64,000 nt of DNA, taken from contig CM041550.1 in NCBI GenBank assembly GCA_023238725.1, positions 5,093,044-5,157,043 of the forward strand, given 5' to 3'. A program made the position numbers and the translations under genes. Numbering within the stretch: the stretch's first letter is position 1; each line of letters starts with the position of its first letter. This stretch comes from Scortum barcoo (lineage: Eukaryota; Chordata; Actinopteri; Centrarchiformes; Terapontidae). Below, piece after piece: positions 1-10,994 of the stretch. The notes below the pieces were generated by a model. That model was given only the letters and a program-made list of their open reading frames with translations, was not told the origin of the DNA and did no database searches.

Positions 1-321
1 CATTTTAGGCAAAACCTTACTGCTTTTGTGTCAAATCAGGCGAAAGTAGCATTCATGGTTTCCCATTTAACTGGCAGGGCTGCAGCCTGGGCGACTGCAG
101 AGTGGTCTCTAAACTCTAACATCTGTCAGTCATTCACTTTGTTTCAGGAGACCCTGAGCAAAATTTTTGACCACACCTCGCCTGCCAGAGAAGCCTCTCA
201 GACTGTAATGCAGATCAAACAGCGTCACTGTCAGGTCTTTGACTACACCATCGAGTTCTGCACTATAGTGGCAGATAGCGGGTGGAACACACTAGCGTTA
301 TTGGACGCCTTTTACATCTGA
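1..321 (+). pseudogene. gypsy-1 gag fragment (window edge)
   Basis: This is the C-terminal part of a Ty3/gypsy Gag open to the left window edge. The reading frame contains the block VAFMVSHLTGRAAAWATAEW, typical of the capsid-like region of fish Ty3/gypsy Gag, and ends at TGA 319-321 after DAFYI. The same frame and the same 3' junction recur at 5,840-6,441 and on the minus strand near 19.7, 24.4, 44.7, 50.8 and 61.5 kb, so this is one of at least seven copies that share a break. No zinc knuckle, protease or RT follows. It is a defective element, not a host gene. Confidence 0.8.
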
Positions 322-812
322 TTTTATTAGTTACACATTTTTATGTATTTGTCTTTCTTTTGATTTATATAAAGCACTTTGATTGGTGTCTCAGATAACC
401 ACAAACATTAAGCTATGAAATGAAATGCGTTTTCCTTAATCGAGCTACGGCATCGAGATTACGCAGCTAGATTTCTCCTGAAGAAAGCCAGTTTCTTGGC
501 CATGTGTACCGATAACCATTTTTCCAGTCATGTTTTTTTAAGATGTACACATGTCAAAGCCTTCAGACAGAGAAAGTATCACTAACAGCAAAAACAACAA
601 ATTAATGCAGCAGCATCCAGAAGTCCAAATAAAACTCCACTCACCATCCAACTGTTATGACTATCAGCCCTCTGACATACACAGATGGGTAGAGGTGTAT
701 TATTACTACACTTATAAGTATTTTATTTCCAAAATAAAGTGTTGCATATTATGTACTTTGTTTGAAATTTACTCTACCACCAAACTAGCCACGCCTCACA
801 TGTACTGCTGCC
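322..812 (+). other. Module spacer, no gene recognised
   Basis: Non-coding sequence joins the gag remnant to the hAT transposase. Its first 100 bases (TATATAAAGCACTTTGATTGG and flanks) follow gag in every gypsy-1 copy. The block GCATCGAGATTACGCAGCT near 450-468 is also shared with the start of the lectin upstream region at about 6,583. The rest recurs in inverted form near 24.0-24.2 kb and 50.4-50.7 kb. I see no convincing coding frame in it. Confidence 0.6.
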
Positions 813-2420
813 ATGAGTAAAGACGAAAATAGAAACCAGACCAGCACTCAGAGCAAATAGCTGTCTGCCGATGAAAGCATCAAACACATTGGCATGCATA
901 AAAAGTGTTTCAGTCATCTCAAAGAAAAAAGAGAAAAATAACTGGAAATTTTTTGTGGGTGTGTTAGATCAGATGTTTCAGCTCTGCTCGTCTTCACCAC
1001 CACAACCTGTTTGCAGTTTCGCAGAAACATTGAACTAAACGTTCATCCAAGACAGGATCAGGAGGAAGAGTTTGTCAAAAAGTGCATGATCATAGTTTGC
1101 GACGTCGTTGTACCCAGATAAAAGGCAAGCATTTGCCTGAGCAGAAACACCGTGGCTGATCGTGCATGTGAGCTTGCCACCAATCTACAGGAACAGCTGA
1201 TGGAAAAGAGAAAAGATTTTATTGCACGCTGTGGATGAGAGCAGCGACACATCTGATACTGCCAAGCTGTCAATATTCATCCGTGGAAGTGGACTCAAGT
1301 CTGTGCGTGACAGAGGAACTTTTGGGATTAAAATCAATGCATGACACAACCACAGGAAAATAAATATTTGAAGAGGTATCCAAATGCGTAAATGACATGA
1401 GACTGCCTTGGGATAAACTTGTGGGACTGACGATAGATGGATGCGCCCACAATGTGCAGTCAAAAGAGTGGACTGGTGGGCAGAATTCGAGAGAAGATGC
1501 AAAAAAACCATGCAGGATGAGCTTACAGTTTATCACTGCATCATACACCAGGAATTGTTGGGTGGCAAAGCCCTGAAAATGGAACATGTTATGAGCACCA
1601 TAACAAGAGTAGTTAACTTCATTAGAGCCAAAGGTTTGAATCACCACCAGTTCAAGTCTTTTCTGGAGGAGTTTGATTCGAAATACAGAGACGTGCCCTG
1701 TCACACAGAGGTGAGAGGGCTAAGCTGAGGAAAAGTACTAAACAGATGTTTCAAAATGCGTGAGGAAATCTGTCAGTTTATGGAAAGCAAAGGGAAAGAC
1801 ACACCAGAGCTCCGGGATAAAAACTTCAGGGGCGGGGGCGTGTCATCACAGACATGTACGCTGCAGTGAGGGCTTTTCAAACCAAGCTGCACCTGTGGGA
1901 GACTCAGATGCTGCAAGGAAACTTGGGCCATTTTCCGTGCTGCCAAACCATGAAAGAGCACATCTCTCTCTACCTCCGTGTTGCCAGGTGCACAGTTTGC
2001 TGAAAAACCCTGTACTCAGTGCCGAGTTTACTCAGCAATTTGCAGACTTTGAAGCACAGAAATGAAGGTTTGAACTGTTTAGTAATTAATTTGCAGTTGA
2101 CGTGGAAAGCGCACCAACCAACCTCCAAATGGAGCTGACTGAACTCCAGTGTAGTGACATGCTCAAGTCAAAGTATGACTCTGTTGGTGTTGCCTTCATC
2201 CCGGACACAATGCCCCAACTCCGTACCCAAGCTGCTCAAATATTCAGCAGCACATATCTATGTGAAAAATGAACAAAACATCACACAGGAGTTGTCTCAC
2301 TGATGAACATCTTCACTCAATCCTGAGGTTTTCCTCAGCTCAGAAACAATAATGATGAACTAGCATCTAGGAAGAGATGCCAGGTTTCTGGCTTGGACCA
2401 ATGTGCTTCAGAGTAAATCA
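813..2420 (+). pseudogene. hAT transposase pseudogene (GTF2IRD2/ZBED-like)
   Basis: A degenerate hAT transposase. Readable blocks in order are an AVDESSD-like block (about 1,225), the TIDG/GAPT region (about 1,430), LTVYHCIIHQE (about 1,525), VVNFIRAKGLNHHQFKSFLE (about 1,610), DVPCHTEV (about 1,690) and a C-terminal part near 2,100-2,330. These match the order in hAT transposases of the type domesticated in GTF2IRD2 and ZBED genes. Frame shifts and stops separate the blocks, so no active enzyme is encoded. The N-terminal BED finger is not recognisable. Inverted copies lie at about 22.9-23.8, 48.8-50.1 and 53.8-54.4 kb. Confidence 0.8.
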
Positions 2421-2912
2421 GAATGTAGCAAACTGAGCTTGAATTAATGTTTTTTTCTTTATGCACTTTTTTCTTGCTATTCCCAGGCATGTACTGTTAA
2501 TAGCTGAATGGTTGAATTTTGATTGAACAATATTTTTATTTTATTTGGGTTGTTTTGTTGTTGGCCTGTAAAAAAAGGTTTCCACTGAAAACTGGAAAGA
2601 GAGAGAGGCATAAGAATTGTTTTATTTTATTTATTTAGATAAAAATGAATGAAATGAATGCCACTGATGTATCTTTTATTTGAAATTTGATTTCTCATGT
2701 GTTTATAATTTTAAGCTTTGCTTGTTCCAGATTCAGTGTTTAAGCAAAACTTGAGTTTGTTTCCATATGAAAATGTTTATCCTTATATATCTGGGGTAGA
2801 AGGGAAAACATGCACAATTGTAGTAATTTTTTCTATATATATCGAGTCAGGCTCGCGACTTAGTCCCAGTTTTTTATTTTGGCCCACTGTGCATTTGAGT
2901 TTGACACCCCTG
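2421..2912 (+). mobile_element. hAT element 3' end with terminal inverted repeat
   Basis: AT-rich 3' non-coding end of the hAT element. It ends in GAGTTTGACACCCCTG at 2,912, the reverse complement of a CAGGGGTGTCAAACTC end typical of hAT transposons. The next eight bases, ATGTAGAG, are a candidate half of an 8-bp target duplication. A matching intact 5' end is not visible in this copy. The inverted copy at 48,215 carries a mutated version of the same end. Confidence 0.7.
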
Positions 2913-2989
2913 ATGTAGAGTATATCAGGAAAGCCAAGAGACTCAATTCTCGCCAGGCCAGATGAAGTCTGTTCTTCAACAGGTTCTGC

Positions 2990-4250
2990 TTCACACTTTC
3001 TTTTCACCCCAGTCCATAAAACCATAAACCAGATGTTCTGTCCTGCCTTCATGAACCTGAGCACATTGCCAAATAACCTGAAACAATCTTTCCACTGAAT
3101 AGTGTGGTTGGAGCCGTTTCATGGCAAATAGAATCAGATGTGAAGCAAGCAAATGTTGTGAGTCCGGGACCTTGTGGGTGTCCAAGTAACCTGTTTGGTT
3201 TGTCCTTGTGTCAACACACTCCAAGGTAATCCACTGGGCTCACACGTCCATGTGCAAATGCCTCCGGGTGTCAAGGTGAACCATGTTCATGATCAGGCAA
3301 CATTTCTCGCTGGCTGGCCATGGAAAAGGAAGTCTCCAAGTACATGGTGGCCATATCCAGTCTGCGCCCGTAATCAGACCTCGCCTCGGGCCCAAATAGG
3401 CCTGCTACACCCGTTGCCTGTTCCTCAACGTCCATGGTCCCAAATCTCTGTGGATTTTATGACCAGAGTGCCACCTTCCAAAGGTAACACAGCCATACTG
3501 ATGGTGGATCGACTCACTTTTCTAAAATGGCACATTTCATTCCACTGACCAAGTTAGCCTCTGCTAAGGAGATGGCAGAGGTTCGTGACTCATATGTTCA
3601 GTATCCATGGTTTTCCCAGTGACATTGTTTTTGACAGAGGATTGCAGAGGACTCACGTTTTTGAGAGAGTTCTGCCAGCTTCTTGGTGAAATCGTCAGCA
3701 TATGCTCCGACTACCACCCGCAGTCCAATGGCCAGATTGAACGACTCAACCAAGAGCTGGAATACCTGCTTACAATGCCTCATCTCCCACAACCAAGCTA
3801 CCTGGAGTGATTCACCTCACCTGGCGTGGAATACACCCACAACACCCTACCCTCAGCTGCCAGGGGCCTCTCACCTTTTCAGTGAGTCAATGGCTACCAG
3901 CCTCCCCTGTTCCCGGCCAACAAAAAGGAGGTCACAGTCTTCTCACACTGTCATTGGATCTGGGCCAGTACTCAGCAGGTTGTCCTGCAGAGCTTGGTCT
4001 GGATGAAGGGACAGCGGACAAACACTGATGACCAGCTCCCTCCTACAGGCCAGGGCAGAGAGTGTGGCTCACCACCAAAGACTTGCCACCTTCATGTTCA
4101 TTGTAAGAAGCTGACCCTGAGGTTTGTGGGTCTTTTTCCCATGTCAAAAAAATAAATTAACCCTGTTTCTGTGCATTTCAGACTTCCCAGGTCATTAAAG
4201 GTCCACCCCATGTTTCATGTTGTAAATATCAAGCCAGACAGAGACAGCGC
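2990..4250 (+). pseudogene. gypsy-1 pol fragment: integrase core and C-terminus
   Basis: Remnant of a Ty3/gypsy integrase. Visible blocks are CARNQTSPRAQIGLLHPLPV (about 3,363), PWSQISVDFMTRVPPSKGNT with the first catalytic Asp (about 3,433), a DRGLQ-like block (about 3,637), DYHPQSNGQIERLNQELE (about 3,711) with the catalytic Glu region, and the chromo/GPF-like tail RFVGLFPMSK (about 4,121) followed by a HPMFHV-like block. Several frame changes break it, and RT and RNase H are absent upstream. The integrase is inactive. The same piece recurs inverted at 46.9-48.0 kb, shortened at 53.1-53.6 kb and scrambled at 21.6-22.3 kb. Confidence 0.82.
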
Positions 4251-5075
4251 TCATGCTCAAGTAATTCATGCTCGATTAATTCATTACCACATTTCATTGG
4301 TTATTTATTTCTGTCTATCTGGTCATGAAATATTTTTCAGTTGACATTTGCACATAGAGTACAAAAACCTTTTCAGTGTGCTGCAATCATTACTCACATG
4401 TTGTAACATCCTCACGGGCTGCATACTTATTTGCACAGTATGTACTTCCTTTCTGAATAAAAGGCCTGTTGTTGCTCTCTGATGCCAGGTCATCTCAGTT
4501 TGTCCCTCTGTGGGGTAAATAAGTTTGAGAGATGATATCTAAAATGTGTCAAAATTCACAGCAACATTGTGCATGTGTCAATTGAAAAAAACGAATAAAA
4601 AAGAAGACCTAATACCATTATCGTTGTTGACAGATCGCTCCCTTTTAGGTTTAGTTGCCATGGGTACCACACCTCACTTCACCACAGAAAATGCTTTCAT
4701 TTGCCTCAGCAACTTTAAACATCAGTCATACTTGTGTTGGTACATTTACTTAGGTCAGTTAAAAAATTGTACTTTGCAGATATGTTGAATTCCAACTCTT
4801 TGTCTAAATGAAAAAAAAAACATTAGCAGCGTTGTGGTTCCCCCAAAACCAATGCAGAAGCTATATGAGCAGAAGTAGTAGAAGATGAGGTTTAAAGACA
4901 AGAATTCTCTTCACTTTTCATTTTACAGTTTGAAGTGTTTGACTTCATCTGTTGGCTGTGAACTGTTTTAAATAAACTGGAATATAGTATTGTGGACGTT
5001 GGGTTAATTTTTTTTTTTTTTTTTTGGTCAGAGATATTCCAAGAAGCTTCCTAAGAAATAACATTACTATGTTTG
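4251..5075 (+). other. Conserved module spacer
   Basis: Non-coding sequence repeated in every module. It contains an AATAAAAGGCCTGTTGTTGC block near 4,458, a segment with CATGGGTACCACACCTCACT near 4,660 that recurs near 21.2, 29.6, 38.0, 46.4 and 52.6 kb, and a poly-T run at about 5,010. The stretch around 4,860-5,060 recurs at 9,931-10,150. Part of it may be the LTR of the element that owned the integrase, but no paired LTR is visible. No gene is seen. Confidence 0.55.
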
Positions 5076-5336
5076 TGTAAAGGCACCTTTTACACAGCAG
5101 CTGCTGTTCATTGGCATGAAGTGGATCTACAGCTCTATTTTTGAAAGACTGTCATTTCCTTAAAAGATTGTGATGTACTTGGTGTTGATGCAATTTATTT
5201 CATGGTGCATTTTCAGTATTTTCACTTCCTGGCCTTTCTTTTGATTCTGATGTGAGCTAGAAATACTAATGTAAGTTATCTTTAACGTCTCATGTTTGAT
5301 TTTACAGACAGAACTCAGTTGTACCTGTTATTTAAG
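5076..5336 (+). pseudogene. Lectin intron 3 / exon 4 scrap
   Basis: Sequence shared with the intron between lectin exons 3 and 4 (CAGCAGCTGCTGTTCATTGG and following), ending in the exon 4 acceptor TTTTACAG at about 5,310 and then a shortened exon 4 start that stops at ACCTGTTATTT. The gypsy-1 LTR begins right after. The rest of the lectin domain is missing. The same truncated junction occurs on the minus strand at 45,786 and 51,892, and in scrambled form near 20,790. Confidence 0.75.
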
Positions 5337-5822
5337 TGTTTTTGTCATGCCTTAGTTTAGTTTCATGTTTAGTATTGTTGTGAGCATGTTATGTTTAAGT
5401 TGAAGTCACTTATGTCTAGTCTGGTCTTTTACTTCCTGTTTTATTTTGTACTCACCTTTTCTCTCTAATTTCAGATCCCCACTTCCTGCCTTTGTGTTTT
5501 CCTCCCTTGAGATTGTCTAACCCGCTCCTGATTGGTCTCACCTTTTTCCCCTTACCTCATGTATAAATAGTTCTTGTTTCCTTTGGTCCCTATGCCAGTT
5601 CGACTTATTCAGTGTTGTGATTGAATGTCAAACCTTGTATATTCATGCTTCCTCGTGTTGTCCTCCTCCATGGTTTGTGCTTTATCCTCTTAGAGAGCGA
5701 CTTTTTTTTGTACTTTGATCCTCCCAGTGAGCGCTTTTGAACACATTTAAGTATTTTTTGTTCATCATCGATCGTGGTCTGTTGTGCATTTGATTCCACC
5801 ATCTTGTGTCAAGGTTGTTACA
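5337..5822 (+). repeat. gypsy-1 LTR (copy 1)
   Basis: A 486-bp long terminal repeat that begins TGTTTTTGTC and ends GTTACA. It holds an inverted CCAAT box (ATTGGT, about 5,531), a TATA box TATAAATAG at 5,562-5,570, and is followed 18 bases later by the gag start codon. Its ends were set by comparing copies: the similarity starts at the same TG in copies with different left flanks. Other copies lie at 9,339-9,837 (+) and on the minus strand at 16,351-16,745, 20,297-20,785, 45,300-45,785, 51,403-51,891 and 62,063-62,546. The primer binding site was not assigned. Confidence 0.8.
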
Positions 5823-5839
5823 GAACGAACTGGCCAAAT

Positions 5840-6441
5840 ATGGACTCAGCCGACCCAAAGAAACTCCAAACCATCCTCTCTACACAGGGCACCAAGATCC
5901 ATCAGCACGAGGCACAGTTAAGCTCAGTTAGCCGGGGAGTGAAAGTTATCACAGAGCGCCAGATGGAGTTTCAATCCTCAGTCACCTCTTAAGTAAACCA
6001 CGTAGCGGGGCAACTACACCAAGTCCTCGCTCACCTGGGAACAGCTCCTTCAGCGACACCACCTGCTGAGAATCCGGCTGCTGCTCCGGTCATGACTTTC
6101 TTAGTTCAATGTGATTCATTTTAGGCAAAACCTGGCTGCTTTTGTGTCAAATCAGGCGAAAGTAGCATTCATGGTTTCCCATTTAACTGGCAGGGCTGCA
6201 GCCTGGCTACTGCAGAGTGGTCTCTAAACTCTAACATCTGTCAGTCAATCACTTTGTTTCAGGAGACCCTGAGCAAAATTTTTGACCACACCTCGCCTGC
6301 CAGAGAAGCCTTTCAGGCCCTAATGCAGATCAAACAGCATCACTGTCAGGTCTTTGACTACACCATCGAGTTCTGCACTATAGCAGCGGCAGATAGCGGG
6401 TGGAACACATTAGCGTTATTGGACGCCTTTTACATTCTGAT
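5840..6441 (+). pseudogene. gypsy-1 gag, truncated
   Basis: Gag of gypsy-1, starting at ATG 5,840 (MDSADPKKLQTIL), 18 bases after the LTR. The first 50 residues read through to a stop at 5,990. The capsid-like part then continues in another frame (FQETLSKIFDHTSPAREAF at about 6,255) and ends after DAFYI. The start region and the capsid block fit fish Ty3/gypsy Gag proteins, but the protein is cut off before any zinc knuckle. Frame breaks make it non-functional. It sits just upstream of lectin copy A on the same strand. Confidence 0.8.
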
Positions 6442-7374
6442 TTTACTAGTTACACATTTTTATGTATTTGTCTTTCTTTTGATTTATATAAAGCACTTTG
6501 ATTGGTGTCTCAGATAACCACAAACATTAAGCTGCTTTCTTAAATTTGAATACAAGAAATGTTTTCGTTAATTGAGCTACAGCATCGAGATTACGCAGCT
6601 TTGTTGGTGTTGTTTTCATGGTTGTGTGTGTTCAATCATGAACAGAATTAAAATCTTCTAAAATGTTCCTCGAGTGCGTGAATATCTCATCATGTGTTTG
6701 TTGTCATTTTCTTTCTTTTCTGTCCTTTTCTTCCTCTCTTGCAGCAGACCTGCAGCAGGTTGAAGCTTCAGTGTTCGTTCAAAGACGCTCTTTGTCTCCT
6801 TGTTCAAAGATGATCTCCCTTTTCACTACACTGTCAAGTTCTCATTAAACCTCTCAAAAAGAAAACTTTACAGGATCATTAAACTCCTTTAGTTTCTCAG
6901 CGTTCACACCAGAGACTCTGTGAGGTTTGAACAGAACCACAGTTCATCTGTTAGTGTCTGCACCACAAGTTATCAGGAAGACGCTCTAAACCAAAACTTC
7001 AAACCTCGTGTTGTTTGAACTTTGTTGTTTCAGACAGACAACCTGTTGATTTTACAGATATTTACTATCTGAATCATCAGAATTAAACGTTCGTCCACGA
7101 CAGGATAACATGAATATCTTTGAGGAAATGACATATACCTGCTAACTCACCAACATTAACATCCTGACTGGACATATTTTGAGGATATATTTTGTTAACT
7201 TTGTAAAATAAAACAGTAAATCCAGATTTTCCTTTATCTTCACAATCTCTCTAAAGGGTCCAGTAAGTTTCCCATTCAGGTTCACTCCGGTTTAAAAGTA
7301 ATTATAATTTGAAAATACATTATTAACTAAATTAAAGTTCAGTCTTAATGTTAATTTGCATTGTATTTGTATTG
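6442..7374 (+). other. Upstream region of lectin copy A
   Basis: Non-coding sequence between the gag remnant and lectin exon 1, repeated almost unchanged in inverted form at 18.8-19.6 kb and 43.8-44.5 kb. A TTGCAG acceptor-like site at about 6,739 is followed by about 100 bases that look exon-like (a short frame with DLQQVEASVF), which could be a leader exon or an old 3' exon of a neighbour. No known domain is present. Conservation between copies reflects recent duplication and does not by itself show function. Confidence 0.4.
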
Positions 7375-7470
7375 TATTGTATTTCTGTGTGCGTACAGAG
7401 TGAGCTTCGTAAAAAAGATTCCTTCCTTCATTTCTTGTATGTGTTCACACACCTCGCCAATAAAGCTGAT
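7375..7470 (+). repeat. LINE-type retroposon 3' tail
   Basis: The segment ends in GCCAATAAAGCTGATTCTG, a 3' end seen on many teleost LINE-like retroposons. Only the tail is present. The same tail is found at the matching place upstream of lectin copies B (about 18,620-18,725) and C (about 43,640-43,745), on the minus strand. Confidence 0.5.
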
Positions 7471-7650
7471 TCTGTTTTCGATCATTACATTAAATGGTCT
7501 CTTTGAGTTCGCTCCCTAAAAATAATCAGAATCAAGGAGGTTCTTAACTTGTAACTTCCTCAGAAGTTAAAAAGAAGAAATTGTCACCATGAAACAGTTC
7601 TTCATTTTCTGCAGCGCTGCCCTTCAAGGAAAGATTTCAGAGTCTGAGCG

Positions 7651-8905
7651 ATGGAGGAGATCTATGTCAATGTTGAATACGATAAACGTGTCGACCCGAG
7701 ACCTTCGACAACTCAGACAGGTGAGACTGTTCAGTCAGACATGTATATGATTATCACTTTATCACTGATTATCTGTGATTATTACGATCATATACTGGAC
7801 TGTGTTCAGGTCGCAGGAGCTCAGAGAGGAGATTTCATGGAGTTATTATTCTCCTTCTGGGGCTGCTGAGTGTTTTCCTGCTGGCTGGGCTCATCGGCCT
7901 CGCTGTCCACTGTGAGTCTGCTTTTCAAAATGAATTTGTGAACTTTAACAATTCTGCCCTGAAGTGTTTCTCAACTTTTTATTTGCCACATTATCTTTTC
8001 TGTGATGTCTCCTTTCTTGACTTGAATTTCTTCCCTTACTTGTTGTCCTTAAAACACACATATCAGTTTTGAAAAGCACCACGCCAAATTTCATGAACTG
8101 CATCAGCTTAAAACTTTATCATTGAAAAATGAGGAAGTACTTTATTGAAGTACAGAAACTTCAGACAGTATCAGGAATGAATGAATGAGGTATTTCCTCC
8201 TAAATAAACGTGTCTCTTGATCTATTTCAGACCATTACTCAGTTCGTGGTTCAGCTGCAGAACTCTCCACCATCCAGAGCCAACCTGACTGAGCGTCTCC
8301 AGGAGAGTAACACCAAGCTGGTTTCATCGATTGAAGAAAGAGACCAGCTGAAGGCCAACCTGACTGAAATGACTGAAGAGCTGAAGAGGCTTCAGAGTTT
8401 GTCCAAACAGAGTGAGTGTTTGTCTGTGTGGGTCCTCCACAGCTGTCAGGACACACCGCCGCCTCATCAGATCGTGTTTCTATGACACTGTTATATCCCA
8501 CTCAGTTTGTCTTGTCCCAATAACTTTATTTTAGCCTCTCAGTTTATTTGAACATATATCTGTTTGTGTAAGGCACCTTTTATACAGCAGCTGCTGTTCA
8601 TTGGCATGAAGTGGATCTTCAGCTCTATTTTTGAAAGACTGTCATTCATGTCAGACATGTTCACTGGAAAACTTGAAAATCTGCATTATTGCAGGTAGGG
8701 GGAAAGTGAAAAATCCAGTGAAATCTCACTTTTCTGTGAACCTCTTAGGTACTGGGCGATAAATCAGCCTGATAATGGTGGTGGAGATTCATACTGGGGT
8801 GAAGAGGACTGTGTACATATGCTACCTGCTGTGAAAACTAAAAAAAACTGGAACGATCGGTGCTGTGATGCTTCCCTGCAATGGATCTGTGAAAAACTGC
8901 CATAG
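7651..8905 (+). pseudogene. C-type lectin receptor, copy A (exons 1, 2, 3, 6)
   Basis: Type II membrane lectin like fish CD209/CLEC4-type receptors. Exon 1 (7,651-7,720) starts MEEIYVNVEYDK, a short cytoplasmic tail with a Y-V-N-V motif. Exon 2 (7,810-7,911) gives an Arg-rich stop and one membrane helix (VIILLLGLLSVFLLAGLIGL). Exon 3 (8,231-8,411) gives a helical stalk with two NLT glycosylation sites. Exon 6 (8,749-8,905) gives the end of the lectin domain with QPD, WND and WICEKLP, then TAG. GT/AG sites flank each exon. Exons 4 and 5 are missing, exon 3 has one extra base (CCAG for CCG), and phases of exons 3 and 6 do not match, so the copy is broken as assembled. Confidence 0.85.
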
Positions 8906-9338
8906 CATTTTATGAGTTTTGAAGTGATGCATTTAGAAATACTCTGTAATATGTTTATGTTTATATTGTAAGTAGGATGAAGAGCATATTGCTGTATCAA
9001 CATTTAAATTGTTGGAGGTCGGGAACAGAGATCTTTTTTTCTCGCCAAAATCAAAAACGTTTTACTGGTTCATATCCAGAATTAAGTGCAGCGACTTTAA
9101 GCCTTGTATCTGCACACCTGTACAGGTGATCTGCCTGTGCTGATGACCACCATATGTAATGAAACTGAGCTCCCTTAAAGTTGTTGTTTCTTATTTTCAA
9201 TAAACAAACACAATATTTACATTCTTATTTGCAAAATGCATGAAGGACACAAAGCATCAGACATCTTCCATGTAGCTTTAATGCCTGAAACAAAGTTCTG
9301 TTGTGTCTCAACATGTTTGTTTTTCTTTTATATTCAAG
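8906..9338 (+). other. 3' flank of lectin copy A
   Basis: Non-coding 3' region of the lectin gene. AATAAA near 9,199 is a candidate polyadenylation signal. The flank runs straight into a gypsy-1 LTR at 9,339. The same flank-LTR junction is seen on the minus strand at about 16,745 and 62,546. Confidence 0.55.
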
Positions 9339-9837
9339 TGTTTTTGTCTTGCCTTAGTTTAGTTTCATGTTTAGTATTGTTGTGAGCATGTTATGTTTAA
9401 GTTGAAGTCACTCATGTTTAGTCTGGTCTTGTACTTCCTGTTTTATTTTGTACTCAACCTTTTCCCTCTTGTTTCAGATCCCCACCTTCCTGCCTTTGTG
9501 TTTTCCCCCCCGTGTGATTGTCTACCCCCGCCCCTGATTGGTCTCACCTGTTTCCCCTTACCTCATGTATAAACAGTCCTTGTTTCCTTTTGTCCTGTGT
9601 CAGTTCGTCTAATTCAGTGTTGTGATTGAATGTCAAACCTTGTATGTTCATGCTTCCTTGTGTTGTCCTCCTCCATGGTTTGTGCTTTATCCTCTTAGAG
9701 AGCGACTTTTGTTTGTACTTTGATCCTCCCAGTGAGCGCTTTTGAACACATTAAAGTATTTTTTGTTCATCATCGATCGTGGTCTGTTGTGCATTTGATT
9801 CCACCATCTTGTGTCAAGGTCGTTACAGAACGAACTG
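9339..9837 (+). repeat. gypsy-1 LTR (copy 2)
   Basis: Second LTR in the same orientation as copy 1, about 499 bp, from TGTTTTTGTC to GTTACA. With copy 1 it brackets a gag remnant and lectin copy A. The left flank (TATTCAAG) differs from that of copy 1 (TATTTAAG), which helps to fix the LTR start. TATAAACAG replaces the TATAAATAG of copy 1. Confidence 0.8.
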
Positions 9838-9844
9838 GCCAAAT

Positions 9845-10430
9845 ATGGACTCAGCCGACCCAAAGAAACTCCAAACTGGCGAAAGTAGCATTCATGGTAG
9901 CCTGGGCTACTGCAGAGTGGTCTCTAAACTACTATATGAGCAGAAGTAGTAGAAGATGAAATTTAAAGACAAGAATTCTCTTCACTTTTCATTTTACAGT
10001 TTGAACATTGTTTGACTTCTTCTGTTGGCTGTGAACTAAAAGAGATTCTAATGACAAACTTTTTAAAATGAACTGGAATGAAGTATTGTGGACGTTAATT
10101 TTTTTCTTTTTTGGTCAGAGATATTCCAAGAAGCTTCCTAAGAAATAACATTAATATGTTGATTCCTGTCAGGGATGTATCATAAATTTAGGGATTTAGG
10201 AACTAGTAAAGTAACATTTTTATTCCTTAATGTTTGTTCTTATTACTGAATAATAGTTTCCAAAATTTCCTGTTTGAAATCAGTTGATAGGCGGTTCTCA
10301 CAAATATTTTTAACTATCTCTGTGACTTCATGATTCAAGAAGGTTGAACCCCACAAGACTTTGATCATTTACATGTTGCAGTAACCTCACTGAAGAGCTG
10401 ACCCACAAGATATTTGTCACACTTATAAAG
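9845..10430 (+). other. gag scrap and module spacer
   Basis: After the LTR, gag starts at ATG 9,845 but only three short pieces of it remain (to about 9,930), joined with internal deletions. The following 220 bases repeat the spacer at 4,860-5,060. From about 10,150 the sequence is intron-like and leads into lectin exon 1b of copy H. No further gene is seen. Confidence 0.6.
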
Positions 10431-10432
10431 CG

Positions 10433-10698
10433 ATGGAGGAAATCTATGAAAATGTTGGAAATGAGACATTTGTTTTCTCCTCACAGAATCAAAGAGGTAA
10501 GAATGAGGAGTCGGACAGAGAGGCTGACAGACAGTTTGAACTGTTGTTATTAATGTTGTATCATTGACGCTGTTCACTGGTTTTCTCTGTGTTCAGGTCC
10601 CAGGAGCTCAGAGAGGAGATTTCATAGAGTTATTATTCTCCTTCTGGGGCTGCTGAGTGTTTTCCTGCTGGCTGGGCTCATCGGCCTCGCTGTCCACT
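10433..10698 (+). pseudogene. C-type lectin receptor, copy H (exons 1b and 2 only)
   Basis: Two exons with intact splice sites. Exon 1b (10,433-10,496, 64 bp) encodes MEEIYENVGNETFVFSSQNQ plus Arg and ends in phase 1 at a GTAAGA donor. Exon 2 (10,597-10,698, 102 bp) begins after CAG and encodes the same membrane helix as copy A. The tail carries Y-E-N-V in place of Y-V-N-V. The sequence stops matching lectin genes about 20 bases after exon 2, so stalk and lectin domain are absent. The same exon 1b is found in copy G at 26,708-26,771 (-). Confidence 0.8.
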
Positions 10699-10719
10699 GT
10701 GAGTCTGCTTTTCAAAATT

Positions 10720-10985
10720 TAACATCAAACCGGATAATACTTAGCAAATAACAACATCAGCTAAAATCAGTGAGGAAGCAGCTAGGTCTTAGATGAACAG
10801 TCTTTACTGAGAAAACTTCACTAGCGAAAGCTTAATAACTACTTTTAGCTGTACAGCTGTTCTCTCTTCAGGTTTTAGTTCACTATCTCTTTCAACTCAA
10901 AAAGAGGAACTCATCAAAATTGAGGTATCACAAATACACAACAGTGGTGGCTCAGTCATACAAGAAAATTATTTTTAAAAACTAC
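10720..10985. other. Unassigned interval
   Basis: About 270 bases between lectin exon 2 of copy H and the SINE-like repeat. I recognise no gene, repeat or control site in it. Confidence 0.4.
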
Positions 10986-10994
10986 AACACAAAT

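Noticed and set aside
7562..7650. MKQFFIFCSAALQGK frame upstream of lectin exon 1 as a signal peptide
   Set aside because: It overlaps ATG 7,651 in another frame and is not followed by a coding exon in phase. It is at most an upstream ORF in the leader.
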